The translations under genes were made by a program, and so were the position numbers. From contig NW_027480494.1 in the NCBI RefSeq assembly GCF_051401765.1, positions 248,001 through 312,000 on the forward strand: a DNA stretch of 64,000 nt. The letters run 5' to 3'. This DNA comes from Calliopsis andreniformis (taxonomy: Eukaryota > Arthropoda > Insecta > Hymenoptera > Andrenidae). The first letter of the stretch is position 1, and each line of letters starts with the position of its first letter. This document shows, piece by piece, positions 13,623-25,900 of the stretch. The notes under the pieces are model-generated. The model was given only the letters and a program-made list of their open reading frames with translations, did no database searches and was not told the origin of the DNA.

Positions 13623-14886
13623 ATAGCCATAGTCATAGCAGCCATAGCCATAGTCATAGCAGCCATAGCGATAGCCATAGCAGCCATAGCCACAGCCATG
13701 GCGGACATAGCAGCCATAGCCGTAGCCATAGTCATAGTCACAGCAGCCATAGCGATAGCCATAGCAGCCATAGCCATAGTCATAGCAGCCATAGCCATAG
13801 CCACAGCCATATCAGCCATATCCATAGCCATAGCAGCCATAGCGATAGCCATAGCAGCCATAGCCATAGCCATAGCAGCCATAGCCATAGCCATAGCAGC
13901 CATAACCACAGCCATAGCGGCCATAGCCATAGCCATAGCAGCCAGAGTCATAGCAGCCAGAGCCAGAGCCACAGCATCCGTAGACATAGCCATAGCCTTA
14001 GCAGCCATAGACATAATCATAGCCATAGCAGCCATAGCCATAGCCATAGCAGCCATAGCCATAGCCATTGCAGCCATAACCACAGCCATAGCGGCCATAG
14101 CCATAGCCATAGCAGCCAGAGTCATAGCAGCCAGAGCCAGAGCCACAGCAGCCGTAGACATAGCCATAGCCTTAGCAGCCATAGACATAATCATAGCCAT
14201 AGCAGCCATAGCCATAGCCACAGCAGCCACAGCCATGGCCATAGTAGCCAAAGCCATAGCCATGGCCATAGTAGCCAAAGCCATAGCCATTGCAGCCATA
14301 GCCATAGACATAACCATTGCCGCCAAAACCATAGCCGTAGCCATAGCCATAGCAGCCATAGCCATAGCAGCCATAGCCACAGTCATAGCAGCCATAGCCA
14401 TAGCCATAGCCATAGCAGCCATAGATATAGCCATAGCAGCCATAGCCATAGCCATACCCATAGCAGCCATAGCCATAGCCATAGCCATAGCAGCCATAGC
14501 CATATCCATAGCAGCCATAGCCATAGCCATAGCAGCCATAACCACAGGCACAGCAGCCATAGCCATAGCCATAGCAGCCATAGACATAGCCACAGCAGCC
14601 AGAGGCAGAGCCACAGCAGCCGTAGACATAGCCATAGCCTTAGCAGCCGTAGACATAACCATAGCCATAGCAGCCATAGCCATAGCCATAGCAGCCATAT
14701 CCATGGACATAGTAGCCCAAGCCATAGCCATAGCAGCCATAGCCATAGACATAGCCATAGCAGCCATAGCCGTAGCCATAGCCATAGCCATAGCAGTCAT
14801 AGCCATAGCCATAGCTGCCATAGTCATAACCATAGCCATAGAAGCCATAGCCATAGCCATAGCAGCCATAGCCGTAGCCATAGCAG
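13623..14886. repeat. Satellite between the two 4-kb copies
   Basis: Contains GCGGACATAG near 13,702 and TCAGCC near 13,812 (as at about 5,955 and 6,064), two CAGAGTCATAGCAGCC words near 13,943 and 14,116, and a CCATGGACAT landmark at 14,701 like those heading segment X. It looks assembled from pieces of the 6-7.5 kb region, with a join near 14,870-14,886. No gene is visible. Confidence 0.6.
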
Positions 14887-17800
14887 CAATAGCCATAGCC
14901 ATAGCAGCCATAGTCATAGCCATAGCTGCCATAGGCATAGCCATACCCATAGCAGCCATAGACATAGCCATAGCAGTCATAGCCATAGCCATAGCCATAA
15001 CAGCCATAGCCATAGCCATAGCCATAGCAGCCATAGCCATAGCCATAGCAGCCATAGCAATAGCCATAGCAGCCATAACCACAGCCATAGCAGCCATAGC
15101 CATAGCCATAGCAGCCATAGCCATAGCCATAGCAGCCAGAGCCAGAGCCACAGCAGCCGTAGATATAGCCATAGCCTTAGGGGCCATAGACATAACCATA
15201 GCCATAGCAGCCATAGAAATAGCCATAGCCGCCACAGCCATGGCCATTGTATCCAAAACCATAGCCATAGCAGCCATAGCCAAAGACATAGCCATAGCAG
15301 CCATAGCCATAGCCATAGCCATAGCCATAGAAGCCATAGCCATAGCCATAGCAGACATAGCCATAGCCATAGCCATAGCAGCCGTATCCATAGCCATAGT
15401 AGCCATAGCCATAGCCATAGCAGCCATAGTCGCCATAGCCATAACCATAGCAGCCATAGCCATAGCCATAGCAGACATAGCCATAGCCATAGCCATAGCA
15501 GCCGTATCCATAGCCATAGTAGCCATAGCCATAGCCATAGCAGCCATAGCCGCCATAGCCATAGCCATAGCAGCCATAGACATAGCCATAGCAGCCAGAG
15601 CCAGAGCCACAGCAGCCGTAGACATAGCCATAGCCTTGGCAGCCATAGACATACCCATGGCCATAGCAGCCATAGCCATAGCCATAGCAGCCATAGCCAT
15701 AGCCATAGCAGCCGTAGCGATAGCCATAGCAGCCATAGGCATACCCATAGCAGCCGGAGCCAGAGCCACTGCAGCCGTAGACATAGCCATAGCCTTAGCA
15801 GCCGTAGCCATAGCCATAGCCATAGCAGCCATAGCCATAGGCATAGCATCCATAGCAATAGCCATAGCAGCCATAACCACAGCCATAGCAGCCATAGCCA
15901 TAGCCATAGCAGCCATAGCCATAGCCATAGCAGTTATAGCCATAGACATAGCAGCCATAGCCATAGCCATAGCAGACATAGCCACAGCCATAGCAGCCAT
16001 AGTCATAGCCATAGCTGCCATAGGCATAGCCATACCCATAGCAGCCATAGACATAGCCATAGCAGTCATAGCCATAGCCATAGCCATAACAGCCATAGCC
16101 ATAGCCATAGCCATAGCAGCCATAGCCATAGCCATAGCAGCCATAGCAATAGCCATAGCAGCCATAACCACAGCCATAGCAGCCATAGCCATAGCCATAG
16201 CAGCCATAGCCATAGCCATAGCAGTTATAGCCATAGACATAGCCATAGCAGCCATAGCCATAGCCATAGCCATAGCAGACATAGCCATAGCCATAGCAGC
16301 CATAGCCATAGCCAAACCCATAGCAGCCATAGCCATAGCCATAGCAGTCATGGCCATAGCCATAGACAAAGCAGCCATAGCCATAGCCACAGCCATAGCA
16401 GCCACAGCCATAACCATAGCAGCCATAGCCATAGCCATAGCAGACATAACCACAGCCACAGCAGCCATAGCCATAGCCATAGCAGCCATAGCCATAGCCA
16501 TAGCAGCCAGAGCCAGAGCCACAGCAGCCGTAGACATAGCCATAGCCTTAGGGGCCATAGACATAACCATAGCCATAGCAGCCATAGAAATAGCCATAGC
16601 CGCCACAGCCATGGCCATTGTATCCAAAACCATAGCCATAGCAGCCATAGCCAAAGACATAGCCATAGCAGCCATAGCCATAGCCATAGCCATAGCCATA
16701 GCAGCCATAGCCATAGCCATAGCAGACATAGCCATAGCCATAGCCATAGCAGCCGTATCCATAGCCATAGTAGCCATAGCCATAGCCATAGCAGCCATAG
16801 TCGCCATAGCCATAACCATAGCAGCCATAGCCATAGCCATAGCAGACATAGCCATAGCCATAGCCATAGCAGCCGTATCCATAGCCATAGTAGCCATAGC
16901 CATAGCCATAGCAGCCATAGCCGCCATAGCCATAGCCATAGCAGCCATAGCCATAGCCATTGCAGCCATAGCCATAGCCATAGCAGCCATAGCCATAGCC
17001 ATACCCATAGCAGCCATAGCCATAGCCATACCCATAGCAGCCATAGCCATAGCCATAGCAGTCATGGCCATAGCCATAGACAAAGCAGCCATAGCCATAG
17101 CCACAGCCATAGCAGCCATAGCCATAACCATAGCAGCCATAGCCATAGCCATAGCAGACATAACCACAGCCACAGCAGCCATAGCCATAGCCATAGCAGC
17201 CATAGCCATAGCCATAGCAGCCAGAGCCAGAGCCACAGCAGCCGTAGACATAGCCATAGCCTTAGGGGCCATAGACATAACCATAGCCATAGCAGCCATA
17301 GAAATAGCCATAGCCGCCACAGCCATGGCCATTGTATCCAAAACCATAGCCATAGCAGCCATAGCCAAAGACATAGCCATAGCAGCCATAGCCATAGCCA
17401 TAGCCATAGCCATAGCAGCCATAGCCATAGCCATAGCAGACATAGCCATAGCCATAGCCATAGCAGCCGTATCCATAGCCATAGTAGCCATAGCCATAGC
17501 CATAGCAGCCATAGTCGCCATAGCCATAACCATAGCAGCCATAGCCATAGCCATAGCAGACATAGCCATAGCCATAGCCATAGCAGCCGTATCCATAGCC
17601 ATAGTAGCCATAGCCATAGCCATAGCAGCCATAGCCGCCATAGCCATAGCCATAGCAGCCATAGCCATAGCCATTGCAGCCATAGCCATAGCCATAGCAG
17701 CCATAGCCATAGCCATACCCATAGCAGCCATAGCCATAGCCATACCCATAGCAGCCATAGCCATAGCCATAGCAGTCATGGCCATAGCCATAGACAAAGC

Positions 17801-18374
17801 AACCATAGCCATAGCCACAGCCATAGCAGCCATAGCCATAACCATAGCAGCCATAGCCATAGCCATAGCAGACATAACCACAGCCATAGCAGCCATGGCC
17901 ATAGCCATAGCAGCCATAGCCATCGCCATAGCCTTAGCAGCAATAGCCATAGTCATAGCCACAGCCATAGCAGCTATAGCCATAGCCATAGCCATAGCAG
18001 CCACAGCCGTAGCCATAGCAGCCATAGCCATAGCCATAGCAGCCATAGTAGACATAGCCATAGCCATAGCAGCCATAGCCATAGCCATAGCAGCCATAGC
18101 CATAGCTATAGCAGCCAGAGCCAGAACCACAGCAGCCGTAGACATAGCCATAGCCTTAGCAGCCATAGCCATAACCATAGCTATAGCAGCCATAGCCATA
18201 GCAGCCATAGACATATCCATAGCAGCCAGAGCCAGAGCCACAGCAGCCGTAGACATAGCCATAGCATCCATAGCCATAGCAGCCGTAGCCATAGCCATAG
18301 CTGCCATAGTCATAACCTTAGCCATTGCAGCCATAGCCATAGCCATAGCAGCCATAGCCGTAGCCATAGCAGCC
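14887..18374. repeat. 4-kb duplication, right copy, holding three 714-bp units
   Basis: GACAAAGC occurs at 16,365, 17,079 and 17,793, each 714 bp apart. The left copy has only two (12,327 and 13,041). Outer landmarks correspond at 4,017-4,038 on the left and 4,752 (4,038 + 714) on the right, so one whole 714-bp unit was gained here or lost there. At about 18,375 the sequence switches to a copy of 15,693 onward (offset 2,682, seen at 15,711/18,393 and 16,365/19,047). A further 2,682-bp tandem overlap therefore extends to about 19,140. Confidence 0.85.
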
Positions 18375-21300
18375 ATAGCCATAGCCATAGCAGCCGTAGC
18401 GATAGCCATAGCAGCCATAGGCATACCCATAGCAGCCGGAGCCAGAGCCACTGCAGCCGTAGACATAGCCATAGCCTTAGCAGCCGTAGCCATAGCCATA
18501 GCCATAGCAGCCATAGCCATAGGCATAGCATCCATAGCAATAGCCATAGCAGCCATAACCACAGCCATAGCAGCCATAGCCATAGCCATAGCAGCCATAG
18601 CCATAGCCATAGCAGTTATAGCCATAGACATAGCAGCCATAGCCATAGCCATAGCAGACATAGCCACAGCCATAGCAGACATAGTCATAGCCATAGCTGC
18701 CATAGGCATAGCCATACCCATAGCAGCCATAGACATAGCCATAGCAGTCATAGCCATAGCCATAGCCATAACAGCCATAGCCATAGCCATAGCCATAGCA
18801 GCCATAGCCATAGCCATAGCAGCCATAGCAATAGCCATAGCAGCCATAACCACAGCCATAGCAGCCATAGCCATAGCCATAGCAGCCATAGCCATAGCCA
18901 TAGCAGTTATAGCCATAGACATAGCCATAGCAGCCATAGCCATAGCCATAGCCATAGCAGACATAGCCATAGCCATAGCAGCCATAGCCATAGCCAAACC
19001 CATAGCAGCCATAGCCATAGCCATAGCAGTCATGGCCATAGCCATAGACAAAGCAGCCATAGCCATAGCCACAGCCATAGCAGCCATAGCCATAACCATA
19101 GCAGCCATAGCCATAGCCATAGCAGACATAACCACAGCCGTAGCAGCCATAGCCATAGCCATAGCAGCCATAGCCATAGCCATAGCAGTCATACCGATAG
19201 CCATAGCAGCCGTAGGCAGAGCCATAGCAGCCATAGCTTTATCCATAGTAGACACACACATAGCCACAGGCATAGCAGCCATAATCATAGCCATAGCCAT
19301 AGCAGCCAGTGCCATAGCCATAGCCATAGCAGCTGTAGCCACTGCCAAAGCGGCCATAGCCATAGCCACAGCAGCCTTAGCCATAGCCATAGTCACAGCA
19401 GCCATAGCCATAGCAGCAGCAGCCATAGCCACAGCCATAGCAGCCATAGCCATAACCATAGCAGCCATAGCCATAGGAGACATAACCACAGCCATAGCAG
19501 CCATAGCCACAGCCATAGCAGCCATAGCCATAGCCATAGCAGCCAGAGGCAGAGCCACAGCAGCTGTAGACATAGCCATAGCCTTAGGAGCCATAGACAT
19601 AACCATAGCCATAGCAGCCATAGCCATAGCCATAGCAGCCATATCCATGGACATAGTAGCCAAAGCCATAGCCATAGCAGCCATAGCCATAGACATAGCC
19701 ATAGCAGCCATAGCCGTAGCCATAGCCATAGCCATAGCAGTCATAGCCATAGCCATAGCTGCCATAGTCATAACCATAGCCATAGAAGCCATAGCCATAG
19801 CCATAGCAGCCTTAGCCGTAGCAGCCGCAGCCATAGCCACAGCCATAGCAGCCATAGCCATAACCATAGCAGCCATAGCCATAGCAGACATAACCACAGC
19901 CATAGCAGCCATAGCCACAGCCATAGCAGCCATAGCCATAGCCATAGCAGCCAGAGGCAGAGCCACAGCAGCCGTAGACATAGCCATAGCCTTAGGAGCC
20001 ATAGACATAACCATAGCCATAGCAGCCATAGCCATAGCCATGGCCGCCACAGCCATGGCCATAGTATCCAAAACCATAGCCTTAGCAGCCATAGCCAAAG
20101 ACATAGCCATAGCAGCCATAGCCATAGCCATAGCCATAGCCTTAGCAGCCATAGCCATAACCATAGCTATAGCAGCCATAGCCATAGCAGCCATAGACAT
20201 ATCCATAGCAGCCAGAGCCAGAGCCACAGCAGCCGTAGACATAGCCATAGCATCCATAGCCATAGCAGCCGTAGCCATAGCCATAGCTGCCATAGTCATA
20301 ACCTTAGCCATTGCAGCCATAGCCATAGCCATAGCAGCCATAGCCGTAGCCATAGCAGCCATAGCCATAGCCATAGCAGCCGTAGCGATAGCCATAGCAG
20401 CCATAGGCATACCCATAGCAGCCGGAGCCAGAGCCACTGCAGCCGTAGACATAGCCATAGCCTTAGCAGCCGTAGCCATAGCCATAGCCATAGCAGCCAT
20501 AGCCATAGGCATAGCATCCATAGCAATAGCCATAGCAGCCATAACCACAGCCATAGCAGCCATAGCCATAGCCATAGCAGCCATAGCCATAGCCATAGCA
20601 GTTATAGCCATAGACATAGCAGCCATAGCCATAGCCATAGCAGACATAGCCACAGCCATAGCAGACATAGTCATAGCCATAGCTGCCATAGGCATAGCCA
20701 TACCCATAGCAGCCATAGACATAGCCATAGCAGTCATAGCCATAGCCATAGCCATAACAGCCATAGCCATAGCCATAGCCATAGCAGCCATAGCCATAGC
20801 CATAGCAGCCATAGCAATAGCCATAGCAGCCATAACCACAGCCATAGCAGCCATAGCCATAGCCATAGCAGCCATAGCCATAGCCATAGCAGTTATAGCC
20901 ATAGACATAGCCATAGCAGCCATAGCCATAGCCATAGCCATAGCAGACATAGCCATAGCCATAGCAGCCATAGCCATAGCCAAACCCATAGCAGCCATAG
21001 CCATAGCCATAGCAGTCATGGCCATAGCCATAGACAAAGCAGCCATAGCCATAGCCACAGCCATAGCAGCCATAGCCATAACCATAGCAGCCATAGCCAT
21101 AGCCATAGCAGACATAACCACAGCCGTAGCAGCCATAGCCATAGCCATAGCAGCCATAGCCATAGCCATAGCAGTCATACCGATAGCCATAGCAGCCGTA
21201 GGCAGAGCCATAGCAGCCATAGCTTTATCCATAGTAGACACACACATAGCCACAGGCATAGCAGCCATAATCATAGCCATAGCCATAGCAGCCAATGCCA

Positions 21301-21716
21301 TAGCCATAGCCATAGCAGCTGTAGCCACTGCCAAAGCGGCCATAGCCATAGCCACAGCAGCCTTAGCCATAGCCATAGTCACAGCAGCCATAGCCATAGC
21401 AGCAGCAGCCATAGCCACAGCCATAGCAGCCATAGCCATAACCATAGCAGCCATAGCCATAGCAGACATAACCACAGCCATAGCAGCCATAGCCACAGCC
21501 ATAGCAGCCATAGCCATAGCCATAGCAGCCAGAGGCAGAGCCACAGCAGCTGTAGACATAGCCATAGCCTTAGGAGCCATAGACATAACCATAGCCATAG
21601 CAGCCATAGCCATAGCCATAGCCGCCACAGCCATGGCCATAGTATCCAAAACCATAGCCATAGCAGCCATAGCCAAAGACATAGCCATAGCAGCCATAGC
21701 CATAGCCATAGCCATA
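18153..21716. repeat. Tandem duplication, period 1,986 bp, second unit 408 bp shorter
   Basis: CCTTAGC at 18,154/20,140, CCATAGCTATAGC at 18,175/20,161 and the GACACACACA word at about 19,250/21,236 all give offset 1,986. Unit 1 contains two copies of a CTTAGGAGCC stretch, at 19,583 and 19,991, 408 bp apart. Unit 2 has only one, so its right end is displaced to offset 1,578. 408 is 136 triplets and matches a recombination between the two internal copies. Only a few substitutions separate the units, for example GCCAGTGCC near 19,306 versus GCCAATGCC near 21,292. Confidence 0.85.
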
Positions 21717-22914
21717 GCCATAGCAGACATAGCCATAGCCATAGCAGACATAGCCATAGCCATAGCTATAGCAGCCGTATCCATAGCCATAGTAGCCATA
21801 GCAATAGCCATAGCACCCATAGTCGCCATAGCCATAACCATAGCACCCATAGCCATAGCCATAGCAGACATAGCCATAGCCATAGCCATAGCAGCCGTAT
21901 CCATAGACATAGTAGACATAGCCATAGCCATAGCAGCCATAGCCGCCATAGCTATATCCATAGCAGCCATAGTAGACACAGCCATAGCCATAGCAGCCAT
22001 AGCCATAGTCATATCAGGCATAGCCGCAGCCATAGCAGCCATAGCCATAGCCATAGCAGCCATAACCACAGCCATAGCAGCCATAGCCATAGCCATAGCA
22101 GCCATAGCCATAGCCATAGCAGCCATAGCCATAGGCGTACCAGCCATAGCAGCCATAGCGATAGCCATAGCAGCCATAGGCATACTCATAGCAGCCGGAG
22201 CCAGAGCCACAGCAGCCGTAGGCATAGCCGTAGCCTTATAAGCCATAGCCATAACCATACCCATAGCAGCCATAGCCATTGCCATAGCAGCCATTGCAAT
22301 GGCCATAGTAGCCAAAGCCGTAGCCATAGCAGCCATAGGCATAGCCATATCCATAGCAGCCATAGCCATAGCCATAGCAGTCATAGCCATAGCCATAGCC
22401 ATAGCAGCCATAGCCATAGCCATAGCCATAGCAGCCATAGCCATAACCAAAGCAGCCATAGCCACAGCCATAGCACCCATAGCCATAGCCATAGCAGCCA
22501 TAGCCATAGCCATAGCAGCCAGAGCCAGAGCCACAGCAGCCGTAGACATAGCCATAGCCATAGCAGCCATAGCCATAACCAAAGCAGCCATAGCCACAGC
22601 CATAGCACCCATAGCCATAGCCATAGCAGCCATAGCCATAGCCATAGCAGCCATAGCCATACCCACAGCAGCCATAGCCATAGCCATAGCAGTCATAGCC
22701 ATAGCCATAGCCATAGCAGCCATACCAATGGCCATAGTAGCCAAAGCCGTAGCCATAGCAGCCATAGCCATAGCCATATCCATAGCAGCCATAGCCATAG
22801 CCATAGCAGTCATGGCCATAGCCATAGACAAAGCAGCCATAGCCATAGCCACAGCCATAGCAGCCATAGCCATAGCCATAGCAGTTATAGCCATAGACAT
22901 AGCCATAGCAGCCA
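21717..22914. repeat. Satellite with a segment-X core and a double-substituted TTATAAG word
   Basis: Carries the segment-X core (TCAGGCATAG at 22,014) and then ACCAAAGC words near 22,446 and 22,580 as in copy 1 near 1,240 and 1,376. At about 22,231 a CCTTATAAGCC word replaces CCTTAGCAGCC and closes the long Ile-Ala frame. No gene is visible. Confidence 0.65.
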
Positions 22915-25900
22915 TAGCCATAGCCATAGCCATAGCAGAAATAGCCATAGCCATACCAGCCATAGCCATAGCCAAACCCATAGCAGCCATAGCCATAGCC
23001 ATAGCAGTCATGGCCATAGCCATAGACAAAGCAGCCATAGCCATAGCCACAGCCATAGCAGCCATAGCCATAACCATAGCAGCCATAGCCATAGCCATAG
23101 CAGACATAACCACAGCCACAGCAGCCATAGCCATAGCCATAGCAGCCATAGCCATAGGCGTAGCAGCCAGAGCCAGAGCCACAGCAGCCGTAGACATAGC
23201 CATAGCCTTAGGGGCCATAGACATAACCATAGCCATAGCAGCCATAGAAATAGCCATAGCCGCCATAGCCATGGCCATAGTATCCAAAACCATAGCCATA
23301 GCAGCCATAGCCAAAGACATAGCCATAGCAGCCATATCCATAGCCATAGCCATAGCCATAGCAGCCATAGCCATAGCCATAGCAGACATAGCCATAGCCA
23401 TAGCCATAGCAGCCGTATCCATAGCCATAGTAGCCATAGCCATAGCCATAGCAGCCATACCAATGGCCATAGTAGCCAAAGCCGTAGCCATAGCAGCCAT
23501 AGCCATAGCCATATCCATAGCGGCCATAGCCATAGCCATAGCAGTCATAGCCATAGCCATAGCCATAGCAGCCATAGCCATAGCCATAGCCATAGCCATA
23601 GCAGCCATAGCCATAGCCATAGCAGCCATAGCCATAGACATAGCCATAGCCGCCAAAACCATAGCCATAGCAGTCATAGCCATAGCCATAGCCATAGCAG
23701 CCATAGCCATAGCCATAGCCATAGCCATAGCAGCCATAGCCATTGCCATAGCAGCCATAGCCATAGCCATAGCAGACATAGCCACAGCCATAGCAGCCAT
23801 AGCCATAGCCATAGCTGCCATAGGCATAGCCATACCCATAGCAGCCATAGACATAGCCATAGCAGTCATAGCCACAGCCATAGCCATAGCAGCCATAGCC
23901 ATAGCCATAGCAGCCATAGCCATAGCCATAGCAGCCATAGCAATAGCCATAGCAGCCATAACCACAGCCATAGCAGCCATAGACATAGCCATAGCAGCTA
24001 TAGCCATAGCCATAGCCATAGCAGACATAGCCATAGCCGTAGCAGCCACAGCCATAGCCATACCCATAGCAGCCATAGCCATAGCCATAGCCATACCCAT
24101 AGCAGCCATAGCCATAGCCATAGCAGACATAACCACAGCCATAGCAGCCATAGCCATAGCCATAGCAGCCATAGCCATCGCCATAGCCTTAGCAGCAATA
24201 GCCATAGTCATAGCCATAGCCATAGCAGCTATAGCCATAGCCATAGCCATAGCAGCCACAGCCGTAGCCATAGCAGCCATAGCCATAGCCATAGCAGCCA
24301 TAGTAGACATAGCCATAGCCATAGCAGCCATAGCCATAGCCATAGCAGCCATAGCCATAGTTATAGCAGCCAGAGCCAGAGCCACAGCAGCCGTAGACAT
24401 AGCCATAGCCTTAGCAGCCATAGCCATAACCATAGCTATACCAGCCATAGCCATAGCAGCCATAGATATATCCATAGCAGCCAGAGCCAGAGCCACAGCA
24501 GCCGTAGACATAGCCATAGCTGCCATAGTCATAACCATAGCCATTGCAGCCATAGCCAAAGCCATAGCAGCCATAGCCATAGCAGCCGCAGCCATAGCCA
24601 TAGCCATAGCAGCCATTGCCATAGCCATAGCAGCCATAACCACAGCCATAGCGGCCATAGCCATAGCCATAGCAGCCAGAGCCATAGCAGCCAGAGCCAG
24701 AGCCACAGCAGCCGTAGACATAGCCATAGCCTTAGCAGCCATAGACATAATCATAGCCATAGCAGCCATAGCCATAGCCACAGCAGCCACAGCCATGGCC
24801 ATAGTAGCCAAAGCCATAGCCATGGCCATAGTAGCCAAAGCCATAGCCATTGCAGCCATAGCCATAGACATAACCATAGCCGCCAAAACCATAGCCGTAG
24901 CCATAGCCATAGCAGCCATAGCCATAGCCATAGACATAGCCACAGCAGCCAGAGGCAGAGCCACAGCAGCCGTAGACATAGCCATAGCCTTAGCAGCCGT
25001 AGACATAACCATAGCCATAGCAGCCATAGCCATAGCCATAGCAGCCATAGCCATAGCCATAGCAGCCATAGCCACAGTCATAGCAGCCATAGCCATAGCC
25101 ATAGCCATAGCAGCCATAGATATAGCCATAGCAGCCATAGCCATAACCATACCCATAGCAGCCATAGCCATAGCCATAGCCATAGCAGCCATAGCCATAT
25201 CCATAGCAGCCATAGCCATAGCCATAGCAGCCATAACCACAGCCACAGCAGCCATAGCCATAGCCATAGCAGCCATAGACATAGCCACAGCAGCCAGAGG
25301 CAGAGCCACAGCAGCCGTAGACATAGCCATAGCCTTAGCAGCCGTAGACATAACCATAGCCATAGCAGCCATAGCCATAGCCATAGCAGCCATATCCATG
25401 GACATAGTAGCCAAAGCCATAGCCATAGCAGCCATAGCCATAGACATAGCCATAGCAGCCATAGCCGTAGCCATAGCCATAGCCATAGCAGTCATAGCCA
25501 TAGCCATAGCTGCCATAGTCATAACCATAGCCATAGAAGCCATAGCCATAGCCATAGCAGCCTTAGCCGTAGCAGCCGCAGCCATAGCCACAGCCATAGC
25601 AGCCATAGCCATAACCATAGCAGCCATAGCCATAGCAGACATAACCACAGCCATAGCAGCCATAGCCACAGCCATAGCAGCCATAGCCATAGCCATAGCA
25701 GCCAGAGGCAGAGCCACAGCAGCCGTAGACATAGCCATAGCCTTAGGAGCCATAGACATAACCATAGCCATAGCAGCCATAGCCATAGCCATGGCCGCCA
25801 TAGCCATAGCCATAGCCATAGCAGAAATAGCCATAGCCATACCAGCCATAGCCATAGCCAAACCCATAGCAGCCATAGCCATAGCCATAGCAGTCATGGC

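Larger units (their letters stand above)
6945..22241 (+). other. 5,098-codon Ile-Ala open frame, probably not a gene
   Basis: Ile-Ala reading (ATA GCC) from an ATG in CCATGGCC to a TAA made by two substitutions in GCCTTATAAGCC near 22,236, where related blocks read GCCTTAGCAGCC. The array continues in the same register afterwards. The frame crosses several whole duplications without changing phase. No protein family is recognisable. Confidence 0.75.

Noticed and set aside
22226..22241. TTATAAG near 22,231 as a TATA box or stop signal of a gene
   Set aside because: It is a double substitution of the common CCTTAGCAGCC word in an otherwise ordinary block, with no gene around it.
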